This document shows, one piece after another, positions 22,576 to 35,670 of a stretch of 64,000 nt of DNA. Source of the DNA: Paracentrotus lividus (lineage: Eukaryota; Echinodermata; Echinoidea; Camarodonta; Echinidae); assembly GCA_940671915.1 (NCBI GenBank), contig CALNVZ010003426.1:14523298-14587297 (forward strand), in the 5' to 3' direction. Position numbers and translations under genes: made by a program. The notes under the pieces were generated by a model. That model did no database searches and had not been told where the DNA came from. It saw only the letters and a list, made by a program, of their open reading frames with translations. The stretch's first letter is position 1; every line of letters begins with the position of its first letter.

Positions 22576-24000
22576 GATTCCATAAACGACTTAAGCATGA
22601 AATTTAAGCATTTTTGCTTATCTTTTGGCTAAGACAAACTTATTTTACCAAAATGCGCAATCCATAAACCCAAAATGGCTAAGATTATTTTAACTTAAGA
22701 CTTTGGGCTTAGCCGATTTTTAACAATTTAAGCATAAATTCTTACACTGCAAAAACTGGGGTGTTAAATTTAACACCACGGGTGTTAAATATAACACCCG
22801 CCCGGAATCTATATCCGACCACACCCACTGGTGTTATATTAACACCAATTTTGGTGTTAGAAATACATTATTAAAACTATTGGGTGTTATTTTAACACCA
22901 CATCCTGGTGTTAATTTGACACTTTTCGTGGAGTTAATTTCTAATTTGATACCAGTGGGTGTTGATTTCACTGGCGTAAATTTGTTTAGAATGCTATGAA
23001 TCTGGGGGATATTATGTAATAATACAAAGCGTCATCCGCCTGATGAATAGATAGCACGAGCGGATTTACGCTAGTGAGTGGTTGAATCGATTCTAGTTGG
23101 TGTTAATTTAACACCAATCGGTGTGGTCGGATATAGATTCCAGGGCCGGTGTTAAATAACACCAGCTTTTGGAGTTAAAAAATATTCAGTTAACTTCATA
23201 AACTAAAACTAAATTTGCTGCTATATTTGTGTTCATGATATCTATAATTAAAATATATCAAATGATATTACTTTTACCTGCAAAAATTTCAACAAAGTGC
23301 TTTTTCAGAATTTGTCTTGACACCAAGTGGTGTTAGAGAGATAGCAATCTGATTCCGAAATCTAACACCACAAATTTAACACCCGCATGGTGTTGCATAT
23401 TTAACACCAGCGTTTTTGCAGTGTAGATTTTGGCTAAGCCAAAAGTCTTAAATCGAGATACGCCTTCAAATACGCACATAACAATGATAATTTTATCTAA
23501 ACTTTAAGCCTACTACATAGTGGCTTAACTTATATGCTGATTATACGGCAAGCTCATTTGAAACCACAAACTAAACATAACAACATTAATCAAATTCTTT
23601 TAAAATCAGCAGATACATTTTAGACATAGTCTGCAATGTGAAGCATCTTAAACTTTTAAACAGTTTAATTCTATTCGTGAGATATAAACTAAATAGTAAC
23701 GACATCAATAAATTATTACAAATTTATTTCAAAACGGAAAAGGGAAAATTTTATAAGCGTTTTTTATACAGATTGCGTAGGGCATAAGGCCCTTTGTTGC
23801 GCGAAACTATTTTTGTCATTTTGCTTCTGCGCGACCTTTGTGACGTCATAACAAGTTAAGACTTTTGCGTATTTTTTTCTGAACGTAGACAAAGAGCCCA
23901 ACGTGTTTGGAATACGGCTAAGGCATTTTTCTTATCTTAGACAAAATCTTAGAAAAAATACTTAGACTTAAGACAAATGCTTAAGTCCTTTATTGAATAC
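22576..24000. mobile_element. TIR element, outer member of a nest
   Basis: The ends are inverted copies: CATAAACGACTTAAGCAT at 22581-22598, and the reverse complement of CAATAAAGGACTTAAGCAT at 23978-23996. Further inside, TTTTGGCTAAG / CTTAGCC phrases recur in both halves. A second element is inserted at 22745-23423. There is no transposase ORF. Confidence 0.6.
22745..23423. mobile_element. MITE with CACTGCAAAAAC ends, nested
   Basis: The termini are CACTGCAAAAAC... and ...CGTTTTTGCAGTG, flanked by TA on each side (22743-22744 and 23424-23425). Inside are many GGTGTTAAATTTAACACC half-palindromes and a pair of inverted internal segments (GGAATCTATATCCGACCACA near 22804 and its reverse complement near 23125). 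It interrupts the outer element, so it is the younger insertion. Confidence 0.85.
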
Positions 24001-24679
24001 GGGCCCAGACGAGACAAAATATGGATATTACGGACCGGCCATTTTGTACACAAACCCAATAGGGAACACGGAGGAGGGGTGTATGGATATTATGGCACTT
24101 GGTCATACAGTGAGCCATTGTGATGTAATCTTTGTTATCCAAATTAATTAGGCAGACAAAATACGCGCTTATAATTTGTCTCCAAAACACCTTATACAGG
24201 TAATAATATTGATTATGCTACTCAGCAATTTTTAGAAAAATTTGGAGCTTCACAACTTTGTTTATTACTGAAATATTAACGATTTCAATAAAAAGAAATC
24301 ATCTAATTTGTATAAATAAGCATAAATAAAAAATGTAAAATTTTTCCCCCAAAAAACAAACAAAACAAATCAGCGCTACCTTTTACATTCGATCGACGTT
24401 TGTGCAAAATTTCGCGGCGATCGGACTTTCCGAAGCGCATTAGTCAGAAGGGGGCGGGACGGTGCTTGGAGTGTCATGGGCGCAGCAAGAGGAGAGAGAT
24501 AGGAGTGTGTGTCTATAACACATGACCCCCAGTATAAACAGGGAGTGAAATAGCCCAGTTAAGATAGGGTTAAAAAAAATTATTTCATTGCTTCTTGACT
24601 ATGGTTGATGAACGACTAAGATCAATGCTCCGGTCGTAAATATCTTGCAATCGGACGTTTCAAGCACAAATAGTATGGT
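24001..24679. other. Intergenic DNA, no gene seen
   Basis: Mixed composition with short ORFs only. No recognisable coding or repeat structure. Confidence 0.4.
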
Positions 24680-25320
24680 GGTGTGACCATAATTCGCGCA
24701 GAACCTTAGTTCACGCACGACGGATATCTCAAAAAGTAATCAATATCGTGAAAATCTGATAGCACCATCAGAAAGAGGGACCAAAGATTGCTTAGGATCC
24801 AAACTTTCGTCACGGTATGGTGTATCGAATTGTGAAATTATTGACCAAACATCGAAAAATTGCGTGTCCGTTGCGAAAATTCCGAGCTTTTTGACAAGGG
24901 TCTGGAAATCATCATTTTCTGAGTTAATGTCATAAAATTGTGAGATGATATTAATATCATCTTATTCTATGAAATTTTGACTTACATTTACTGTTATTCC
25001 CTTTCCTTAGACTGATGGAATTTCTTGATAAATCTTTGTCAAACGCCCGTGCGGGAATTAAGGTCACACTGTTTTCATGGTTTTGTTGACTTTTTCAGCA
25101 GAATGCGCGATCGTTCGATCGACATAGAATTTTGAAATCGCGATATCGTCGAAACCCTTTGACCTAGTTCACTTCTTCGTTTGGCGATTCGGAGTTTAGA
25201 ATTTTGCCGTTTATTTGGTAATCATAGTTTTCGTTGATTTTGAGTAAAACATGAAATATTGTTGATTGAATGTCACATTTTGTATAATTTTTAAAATTTG
25301 CGCGAACTATGGTCTCCCCA
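24680..25320. mobile_element. Candidate TIR element
   Basis: The left end GGTGTGACCATAATTCGCGC and the reverse complement of the right end (GGGGAGACCATAGTTCGCGC) match at 17 of 20 positions. About 640 bp lie between them with no long ORF. Target duplications were not resolved. A poly-A run follows at about 25341-25364. Confidence 0.5.
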
Positions 25321-26479
25321 TCATAATTATACATGTATCTTTAAAAAAAAAAAAAAAAAAAAAAATATTCAGATTGTTTTCTACTAATTGAGATGAGGCT
25401 ACATTTATCCTCAAATATACATATTCACAATAATTTTAAGATTACATTTTGGAGCACTATACACCTTTCATAGTACAATTGTTCATTCTATCTCACAATA
25501 AATTCAAACTTTGATTGTTTTTTCAAGATGTACAAAACTTAATCTATACCACATTTTAAGACATATTTCCACGGTTTTCATGTACCGGTGTCTGCTTTCA
25601 ACGTATTTGAAGAAGGCAAGATATCATAATATAGAAAAATTTAATACTACATCATTGATATTGTGCTATGGTAATTCAAATTAGCTGACAGTCATATTCC
25701 TATAGTAAGTGTAGAATGAATGTGGAGACAGTATCTATTGCTCATTTTCCGATAAAAGAGCTAGGATCTTTTCGAAGAGAAATCATCATATATTTTCCCT
25801 GCTGATTATTTTTTTAATTACAAACTTATTCTTCAGCTACATTATGTACTTGAGAGAGTTTAAACATCGATATAATGGGTAAAAAAAAAATTACAAAAAA
25901 TAAAAAAATCATGTCTTTTAGGAGAACCATATTTTGAGGAAATCACACTTTTGTAAGGAAATGATAGCGAAGGTCTATTTAAAGGCATTAAATTATTATA
26001 ATTATTTACATTGTCTCGACTTTGTAGCCAAAAATAATGTATTTCTTAAGACAAATATACCCAACAAAAAAAGTAAGCACCCCCCCCCCAATCAAAATAA
26101 TGTAACTTTTGAACGGGCTTGTTGTGAGCACAGTTATTTAGAGGGGGGGGGGGGGGGGATTCTACACTTATTGAGTAACTTTTGTGAAAAAAATGACATC
26201 GATCCCCTGATACATGCATGAGTGATCAACATTTAAAGCAAAAATGGACATTTTCAAAAGTCACAAGGGTCACTTTTGGGTCTGTAAAATTTTCTTTGAA
26301 CATTGTCTTTGATTGTTTTGGTGGTTTTATCGTCCAAATTTTGACCATCCAACAGCAATCTCGATACATTTCACTATTTTTCATAAATAGGTGAGCACAA
26401 TTTTTTAAATTATGCTCCGGCCCTTACAAAAATATCGTGTGGTACCACACAACGGTACCATACAAAATACCACAGGATT

Positions 26480-26900
26480 TTCGGGGTTTTTTTTGCACAA
26501 ATACCACACAAAATACCATATAGCAGTATCATACAGCCAAAATACCATAGGATTTCCTATGGTTTTTTGGCACAAATAGTACCACACAAAATACCATACA
26601 GCCAAAATACCATAGGATTTCCTATGGTTTTTTGGCACAAATACCACACAAAATACCATACAGCCAAAATACCATAGGATTTCCTATGTTTTTTTTGGCA
26701 CAAATACCACACAAAATACCATACAGCCAAAATACAATAGGATTTCTTATGGTTTTTTGGCACAAATGCCACACAAAATACCATACAGCAGTATCATACA
26801 GCCAAAATACCATAGGATTTCCTATGGTTTTTTGGCACAAATACCCACAGGATTTCCCTTGGTATTTTAGCACTAATACCACAAAAAATCCATACAGTAC
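26480..26900. repeat. Left-arm tandem array (about 62 bp)
   Basis: Each unit carries the short palindrome ACCATAGGATTTCCTATGGT and the phrase TTTTTTGGCACAAATACCAC. Some units have an extra AGCAGTATCATAC insert. Confidence 0.95.
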
Positions 26901-28369
26901 CATTTATACCAGAAAATACTGAATAGCATTATCCCAAACGTAGTACCACACATCATACCGCACACACTTCACCAGGATTTACATGCATACCGTTTGCGAT
27001 CCGGAAACCACTCGCCGTTTATTCAGATGATCACACCTTTACCACAGAACTGCCGCTAGACACCAAAGGATACCATTACACGGTCTATATATATACCACT
27101 ATTTAGCCAAAAATATTTTGGTCACAGTTTAGTTATTTCCATATTCTTGATATAATGCAAATGTCAAAACTTATCGCTTTCTGATGTTCTTTGTGTTTAG
27201 GAATATATTTCCCTAAAAAAAAAAATATTAATATGCACGGCATTACTATGTTAATGAAAGGTAAGCTCACAAAATACTTGATTGTGCATACTAAAAACAT
27301 TGCTATGCCACAATGAGCTAATTACCATAGTACCACACGAGTACCACAGGAATACCATACGACTACCGAACTTCAGCACGCTAAACTCGCCAAAATCCAC
27401 CTTTGACTAATGCCCGTGTTTCATCCCTTTGGCAGTTTGTCTTCAATCAGTTCGCTCAAATCTACCATTTGTCTCTACATTAATTCCATTTTCGTCCAAT
27501 CAAGTCGACTAGGTCAAACCACCACTTACTTCCGATTCCTGTAAGAAACTATCCCTTAGAAAAAAAAAAAATCCTGTGACACACTACACAACGGTAGGAT
27601 TGGCGAACGTCCCGGTTGGACGGGGGACGAATCGAGTTCCCCCACCCCCCCATCGATTTTTTTTTCTGAGGGATCGTCACCCTCGATTTTTTAAAGCTTA
27701 AGAAGAATATAGCGTACATAAAAGACGATAGGCCCACAGTGTGGTAAAATTTTACCAAGTTCAGTCTCATTAAAAAGCCAAAATTTTCGGCTCTGCGCTT
27801 CGCCCCCTTGCCAAACAAAAACACCAGACAATAATTAAAACTATATCTTTCTTCAGGTCCCTATATTCATTTATTCTTTTATTTGTTACAACGCTTTATT
27901 TGTAACTTTGGATATTAGCCTATATTATATGTCTCTTTGGGGTGCTTTATTTATTCCGATCTAGTGTATAATTAATTCCTCTCCAAATTTGGCGGCAATC
28001 AGGAGAACACGTCCCCTTGATTTTCAAAGCTTCACATTTTGTTTTTATTTTCTAAATAATTTGGATAAATTTTGTATTTGCCCACTTCTCCAAATGTGAT
28101 GGAAATAAACTTCTAAATTTCTTTAAATTCTTTGTTTTCAGGTCCGTATCGTTATAAAAAGTGACCATATTCAGAAAGGGATTACAAACATATATATATA
28201 TACATTGTAAAACGTTGATTTATGAGATTTTCACTCGCTCTTTGTAATTGTATTTTCTTTGAGAGTAGTTATTATCAGCTAGTGAATACAATGATTAATG
28301 TTATTATAGAGCAAAATTTTTGGCTCGCGCTTCGCGCTCACAAACAAATAACAATACAATAATTTAAAT

Positions 28370-28980
28370 ACCATACATGTGGTATACTAGGAAATGTGGT
28401 ATTTGTGCCAGAAAACCATACAGCAAAACCATACATATGGCATTTGTGCCAAAAACCATACAGAAATACCATACATATGGTATTTGTACAAAAAAAAACA
28501 TACAGCAAAACCATACATATGGTATTTGTGCCAAAAAACCCTACAGAAATACCATACATATGGTATTTGTGCCAAAAAAACATACATATGGTATTTGTGC
28601 CAAAAACCATACAGAAATACCATACATATGGTATTTGTGCCAAAAAACCATACAGAAATACCATACATATGGTATTTGTGCCAAAAAAAACCATACAGCA
28701 AAACCATACATATGGTATATGTGCCAAAAAACCATACAGAAATACCATACATATGGTATTTGTGCCAAAAAACCATACAGAAATACCATACATATGGTAT
28801 TTGTGCCATAAAACCATACAGAAATACCATACATATGGTATTTGTGCCAAAAAACCATACAGCAAAACCATACATATGGTATTTGTGCCAAAAAACCATA
28901 TAGAAATACCATACATATGGTATTTGTGCCAAAAACCATACAGCAATACCATACATATTGTATTTGTGCCAAATACCACA
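28370..28980. repeat. Right-arm tandem array (about 41 bp)
   Basis: Units read ATATGGTATTTGTGCCAAAA then AACCATACAGAAATACCATAC, in the opposite orientation to the left arm. One unit near 28586 is shortened. A degenerate array of about 28 bp (GGAATACCACAGGACATTCA) closes the arm at 29060-29150. Confidence 0.95.
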
Positions 28981-30431
28981 GCACTGCTGTATGGTATTCT
29001 TATGGTACCCTTTTACTGTGTGGTATTTCCCTATGGTACTTCTATGGTATTTGATTGTACCATAGAAATACCATAGGAATACCACAGGACATTCAGAAAT
29101 ACCATATGAATACCACAGGACATTCAGAAATACCATAGGAATACCACAGGACAATTTTGTAAGGGGGCCTTCAAAAATGGTAAAATCCAACAATTTTATT
29201 TAAAGAATTAACGTCAGATATTATTATCAACGTTATCGACAGATTTTGTGAGAACATGAGCACACTTTTAAAGTGACTTTTGTGATTTTTGTAATGACAA
29301 TTTTGCCTTTAACGTGTGTTTATGTATACATTACGCAACGGTTTTATCTCATTTTTGCGCATAAGTTAATCGATGAGTACATAAACTTAACCGCCAAACG
29401 ATATTACTCAAATCATTTTTGTTAGAAAGTTCCAGTCTGTTGATTTGGGATTTTTTTTGCTTCGAGATTGTACACAATGTCAATTGAGAGGAAATCAAAA
29501 TTTTAACAAAATTGAAATTCGGCTTAATTTCATTGATGATTTTTGTTAATTCTACTGAGAGTTTTTCATGAAACTTGGCACACAACTTCAGGGTGGTACT
29601 AACTACCAGGAACAAACACTAAATTGATGATCTGATAAGACACGGAGTGGGGCCAAAGCTCTGAAATATCTTCTTATTTTGCATGTTTTTCTAATAACTT
29701 CTACTCACTCAAGCGTAAAACCCTGGAATTGTCGTGAAACTCAAATCAAATGAAGTATCCAAGAAGGTCTGTGACAATTATCCAAAGTAAGCAATTGAAT
29801 TTTAGTCCACAAGCGAAAAAACGGCTTTTCACGTATCACGTGTTCATTGAAGGGTGAATTTTTGATAAAATGCCATAACATCATTTGAATTTTTTTTTTT
29901 TTGACATACATATAACAAAGAAATGTTGATGAAATGATTACATAAAAATGGAACATTGCTTACCTAAGAAATTTGAAAATATCCTTTTTTGGTTTTTATT
30001 AAGTGTTCATTCAACCGTGAATTGATGGGTATTTAAAAAAAAAAAACTATTCCAGATTGCATATTCCGTCATTTTTTAAAAGTAAAGATGTGTAAAAAAT
30101 GCAGTTTTTGCAAATCTTACCTCATGTTCATCCAACCGTGAAATTTAAAGCAAATGTTGTTTGATGTGTTAGAAATTAAGTGCAACAACCCTTCTGAACA
30201 TATCTTTTGTTGAAAAGTCTGAATTTGTTCAAATAATATTGCATTAAAGTTATGAAATTAACCTTGTGACTTTAGAAAAGTGACATTTTCAAGAAAATTC
30301 ACTAAAATGGAAGCTGATAAAATTACCTACAAGCACTTGTAATAAAATTTGTAAAACTTCTCTTTGTTAAAAAGTTACATCAATTTGATTAGGGGGAGGG
30401 GGCTTACTTTTTTTTGTTGGGTTTATATTTT

Positions 30432-33400
30432 GGCATTCACCTGTACCTAATACCCCACATTTTGGAGGCCGTCCATTATTATTAAATCGTGCCATTTCAT
30501 TTTTTTCTTTCAAAGAGCTGACTGAGAAATTTATCATACCCAAAAGCTTGTTGGACAAGATAAACGGTGGATCTTAATGGACCTTATCACATCTTTATTA
30601 ATTGGAGCTACACCATGTTCTCTTGATTAGACGCACAATTTATTTCCTTGATTTCGTTTTAAAATCGTATGCACTCTCATTTTGTGTTTCTTTAATCGTT
30701 TGTTTTTATTTCCATCAAAAAACATACCTAATTATCATATCGTGTTAGTTTGATCTGGTCTTTTTCAAGCATTTGCAATCAATTTTTAATCTTCATAACA
30801 CTTTGATTTTATGAACACCTCTCTGTAGTTCATTTCTATTTATTTATGTTTTCTTTTTATTCAAATACAAATTTCCTTCTTAGTTTTTGTTTGGAAGTAT
30901 ATATATATTTTGACCTCATTGATGTCAAATAAAATTGATACTTGGTTCGGATAATCAAACAGTTAATCATTATATCCCAAGATGTATATAAATAACAATA
31001 ACCTTTTTAAAACAATATTCAGTGTGTATCCATGCAGCAAGTTAAAAGTTGATATGGAATGCTAAAAAAAAGAAAAAAAAGAAGAGCTACATAAAAACGG
31101 GACATAGTGTTGTAATGTTTTACATTTTACAAAATTTATAAGTTTTAATTAATAAATCGAGTAATAATGATGACGCTCAAAGATCATATATAAAAGTTTG
31201 ATTGGAGGTCGTAATTGTAATTCTTGTTTATGCTATTAGGTTTTGGTCATCTTTTTAACAATTTGTACATTGAATTCTCTTTAGTTATAATATTTATCCT
31301 GACTTTTAATATTCCATATTTAATATTCCAAAAGGACCTACATCTACTTTTGGTCATTTCAAGTAAATCATTGATTTTTATTCTACCACTTTCTTGATTA
31401 CTCTAACTTCAATCTGGTAAATGTGATAATCCTCATGCTTTATATATTTGAATGAAATGACCTGAATATAAAACTTTGGGGAAATTGTAATTAATCATAT
31501 AGGAAATTGTTGCTTAGAAATAAGTCCATCTTATAATGTTCTCACAGAACATGCAGAAGTGACTGAAATGAATAAAAATATAGCCATTATTCCAAATGTA
31601 TTTTTATTATTACGAGTTATTAATGTAGATATTTTGTGAATTTGTGGTTTCTCTCTTTCATATAGTAGCAATATATATCACACTGTTAACATGGTTAAGA
31701 TCACCTGGAAGAATTAATAAATGAATAAACAGGACATTGTAATTTGAACTTACAATCCGTTGACTTTAGCTCATCTCAAAACTTTCTCTGAAATTTGCAC
31801 AATAAATGGTCTGATTGGAATTCTTTGTCTAAGATTGTGTTTGTTTCTTGTTGATGCTATTTTTTTAAATTTGTGTCGAAACATTGCTCTGAGACTGAAC
31901 AGTGCGGGTCGTATTTTGTTTTACTATAATTCTAGTGTTTAGGAAGGAACATATTTTATAGAGCCATTATCAATCGAATCATGTACACATAAATATGTCT
32001 GCACGGACTTGGAGTTGAGTGTGAAGGTTAGGTAGGGTGGGTATGTGTGGGTGTATGTGTGTGTGTATGTGTGTGGGTGTGTGTGTGTGTGTATGTGTGT
32101 ATATGTGGGTGTGTGTGTGTGTGTGTGTACGTGAAAGAGAGAGAGAGAGAAAGGGGGGGAGTATATTTCACCTTTCATCAATGTTGCATCAAGTATAATA
32201 TAAATGGCCCTTTTTATGGCTCACCCAACTCCTTCAAAATGATAGTTACGGTCTCGGGAACAGACACAGATAGATAGTAAATGTTGGGAAATATTTTTGT
32301 CTTGAAAACATTTTGCATGCCAATCGATAAATAAATAGTAACTTTTAACAAACAGATTTTTAATCAAATATCGTGCCTAAAGAGTTTGGATATTGTCACC
32401 AATTGCTATATAATCTTTATATAATAGAAACCGTAAATGACAAGGAAACAATAGTTAATGAAAAAGAACTTTTAAATATTGCATGACTCTTTTATTATTC
32501 CAATTTGCAGTTTGAAACAGGTTCGAATTTCGATTTGAGTTTTCGTTTTTAATATAATTTTCATTTTATGCGCACAATTAGGGGAGAAAATCCTTTGAAT
32601 TGATCAAGGACATGATTTACAAAATTGAGAGTATAATCAAATATTTTTAGGGATTAAGTTATTATTATTTGTACTCTTTTATATAATTGTTAATACGAGT
32701 TGTATTTATAATTGAGTACGCTCCGTTCTGAAATAGAGTTCAGAAAGAAATGTATCTCTATGAATTATCAAACGGGTATCACTGATTATCGGTTGAGATT
32801 TGTAGGAAGTTTGAATATTTACATGATCGGGGAAGAATTTATGAATTTAGGATCTCCCAGAGGAAAACTCTCATTTCGTTCATACGTCGTATGCTAATGA
32901 AATCCTTGCACGTGAACCCACACTCACATGTGAGAATGGAGCTGTGACGTCAAAATATGATTTGAATGGAAAGGCATTTGTTTGCAAAACTTTGTACATG
33001 TGTCTGTGGGAAAGTGGCATTTAAATATACATTTTGTAAAAACTGCTCTCTGCATTTGGGTTTTAAATCTTGTTCATAGACAGATACCAGCCTGAACAAT
33101 GGCCGGGTTCGTATCACTAACTAAATTTTCATCAAAAGTGGACTTAGCGTCTTTTGGAGTCAAACCCTTCACGTGTATTCAAAAATGTATTAAGATGTTT
33201 TCTTTTACAATTATATTGCTAATTATTTATTGGCCATGTAATTTTAAATTGTTATTTGCAGTTATGAAATAAAAGAACCCTGTGGAAGGGAAAAAAATGT
33301 AATTTAAATGGAAGGTTTATACAAAGAGCTTAATAGAAAGAGAGAGGGAGAAAGAGGGAGAGAGCGAAATGAGAGAGTTAGATATAGATAGATAGAAAGA

Positions 33401-33860
33401 AGAGAGAGAAGAGAGAGAAGAGAGAAGGAGATGGGAGGATTAAAAATAAGAAAGAAAAGAGAATAGATAAAATGAAGGAGACTAAATTATCATTTTGGTA
33501 AGGTACAAGTAGTTTGACTCCTTTTTTTTTTTTACTGTTTGTTGTCTACATTTGAATTTCATATTCGAAATTATCCGCAAGGTAAAAGATAGTATCAGCT
33601 TGTGCGTGTTTATTTTCTCCATTGATGTCTATCTTATTGTTTTAATTAAGAAGGGGTATTTCAGAAACAGATACCAAGAAAAGAAAACACATAATATATA
33701 TATTTTTTGGATTGTTTTTCCCTTCCTTGCTTGTTTCCCAAGATCGAATTGATTTATTTGAGTCACCATTATAAGTATTATTATTATTTCTTATTCTTTA
33801 GTTATTCAAATTAAATCGAAAATATCTCATGGACCCTTCGCGTTATTCATCTCTGAGAGG
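30432..33860. other. AT-rich intergenic DNA
   Basis: No gene is recognised. It contains a GT-rich microsatellite followed by a GA run (32033-32152), GA-rich DNA at 33340-33425, and a solitary fragment of the GGCGCTAAATCCACT transposon motif near 33135. Confidence 0.5.
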
Positions 33861-33866
33861 GGAAGG

Positions 33867-33869
<3 letters not shown>

Positions 33870-33897
<28 letters not shown>
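33870..33897. repeat. Poly-G run of 28
   Basis: 28 consecutive G after GGGGAAGGGGA. Its length is probably not accurate in this assembly. It can form a quadruplex in principle. Confidence 0.9.
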
Positions 33898-33937
33898 TGA
33901 GGGAATATAATTATCATGGGAAGAAAATGAAGATGTA

Positions 33938-34910
33938 GGGTACATGCAGGTAATATGGGCACCCTAAGCTCATTTGTCTAATTTGCATAAAATTACGAAA
34001 TGACACACAGTCTAATCTTTGTTTATATGAATCAATAACTACTGCTCTAACTTTTATTGTGAAGAAAAACAATTTTCACTAACCCCCCTGTCTGCAATAT
34101 TCCAATGTTGACGTCATTACCAAAGTGCCCATATAACCTGCATGTGCAGGTAATATGTATTTAATGTATGTTTTAAAAACTACAATGACTCTACCATGTC
34201 TGGAATTTGCTTAAAATGTTGAAAATCATTAACTTTAAGACATAATTTGAAATAATAAGACCCTTCAGTAAATCCTTTGACTATATATTTCATTGTTATG
34301 TGTTTTGTATATTATAACTTTTTAAAATATTATTTAGATATTATTTTCATTATACAAGTCAATATAGGCCTACAATAAGTTATTTATATTAATTATATAC
34401 TGTGAATATACCCCCAAAAATCGTAGCAAAGAGATTGATGCCTCATCCCAATACTAAGTACCAGAATAATTTCCGCCATTTTGGATGTCCCATATTACCT
34501 GCACTAATGTTGCTGTGTCAGGCAAGCATTCAATGCCACATTGCACCCCTTCACTAAAAGAAAATGACCTGTACACGCTAGTATGATCAAAATGAAACTA
34601 TCAGCTTATTAAATATACAAAACAATTGAGGTTACCCCCTCAAACACTCTTTCACCATCACATTCTGTGAAATATCAAATTTTACATCAGGGTAAAAAAA
34701 TGCCGTAAGTTTTACCTACCTCGTTGGTTTTCAGCAATTTTCTCATAGAAAATTCGGCATCAGATGCTCTCACGACGATATATTTTCGTATACAGTTCAT
34801 ATGAACAACATTATGGTGCTTACGCCGGTCGCCGGTCACCGGTCGACGGTCACGACATTTGCTTCAGGTGGCCCATATTACCTGCTGGCCCATATTACCT
34901 GCATGTACCC
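33938..34910. mobile_element. TIR element with GGGTACATGCAGG ends
   Basis: Perfect inverted termini of 23 bp beginning GGGTACATGCAGGTAATATG, at 33938-33960 and 34888-34910, are flanked by TA on both sides. Extra copies of the CAGGTAATATG motif sit near 34140-34155 (as a palindromic pair) and at 34871-34885. It is 973 bp with no ORF, hence non-autonomous. The TA flanks would suit a Tc1/mariner-type element, but the family is not certain. Confidence 0.85.
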
Positions 34911-35212
34911 TATTAGTTGCAAGACCGCCGCAGACTATGTTCGATATTATAGTTGATCATTTTGTTGATGACCATATTCTTTTCCATTGTTAAATTTTAA
35001 TTTCTTGAACAATGGCAACCCTTTACATAACGGACATCATGATCTGTCATTGATTCTTGCACTATTTTACGGACGAATTAATAATGGACGGGCTATTTTT
35101 GACAAATGAAATAAATTAATCAATCACACCCGGTAAACCTTTTACAGAATTTCTCCTTTCAAAAGTTTTTATGAACGATGTCAATACAAGCCTCAAATTG
35201 TGTCATTTTTAA

Positions 35213-35453
35213 CCCATTGTATACTGAGAATTTTTTATAAAGCCAAATGAATCGTGATTGTCAAGCATGCGTGCAAGAAATTCTTTTCATTTAAAGGTGA
35301 AACAAAGACAGTTTTTAATTGATCAATGTCAGATAATTCAAATTATATAAGGTCTAAATATGTTTATGCAATAATGAGTGAAATAAATGGTCGACAAGAG
35401 GGATGTTCTATGTTTCTTCAGCCCGCATATATGCGGGCTTAGTATACAACGGG
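35213..35453. mobile_element. Short piggyBac-like MITE (241 bp)
   Basis: The ends are CCCATTGTATACTGAG and the reverse complement of CCCGTTGTATACTAAG, flanked by TTAA at 35209-35212 and 35454-35457. A perfect 20-bp palindrome, AGCCCGCATATATGCGGGCT, lies 11 bp inside the right end. Confidence 0.75.
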
Positions 35454-35670
35454 TTAAGTGATTTTATCGAAATTGCATTAATCCTTTTATAAATAAAGTT
35501 GGAATCGTTACAAAACTATTAATACAGAATTAATCTGATTTATACATAATCCTCTTGAAGGAATAGCTTTTGTGGGAGTTCATTTCAAAATGAAGTTCAG
35601 CTAGGCATATTGAGTATCAACTTCTGTATCCTGATATTATGACTTAATTACTTGCACTTGATATAAAAGA

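Larger units (their letters stand above)
26421..29165. mobile_element. Foldback transposon with tandem-repeat arms
   Basis: The ends are CCCTTACAAAAATATCGTGT and the reverse complement of CCCTTACAAAATTGTCCTGT, each followed by GGTA. Just inside each end is a tandem array: 26480-26900 with units of about 62 bp, and 28370-28980 with units of about 41 bp. The arrays are in opposite orientation, sharing GGTATTTGTGCCAAAAAACC as forward and reverse-complement segments. This is the architecture of foldback elements, whose long inverted ends are built of tandem repeats. The 1.4 kb centre has no transposase ORF. The many ORFs reading IHMVFVPK or YGISVWF are translations of the arrays. Confidence 0.7.
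26053..30431. mobile_element. TIR element split by a foldback insertion
   Basis: The left end (AAATATACCCAACAAAAAAA, GTAAGC, a C-run, AATCAAAATAATGTAACTTTT) is repeated in reverse complement at 30367-30431 with a few changes: a TIR of roughly 58 bp. The element's own sequence is 26053-26420 plus 29166-30431; the middle is the element at 26421-29165. A diverged right half recurs at 640-1580. There is no transposase. Confidence 0.65.

Noticed and set aside
28338..29193. ORFs up to 268 codons on both strands rich in YHTYGIC or WHKYHMYG
   Set aside because: All are translations of the 41-bp tandem array. Open frames in all phases come from a repeat unit without stops, and there is no start, domain or codon signal.
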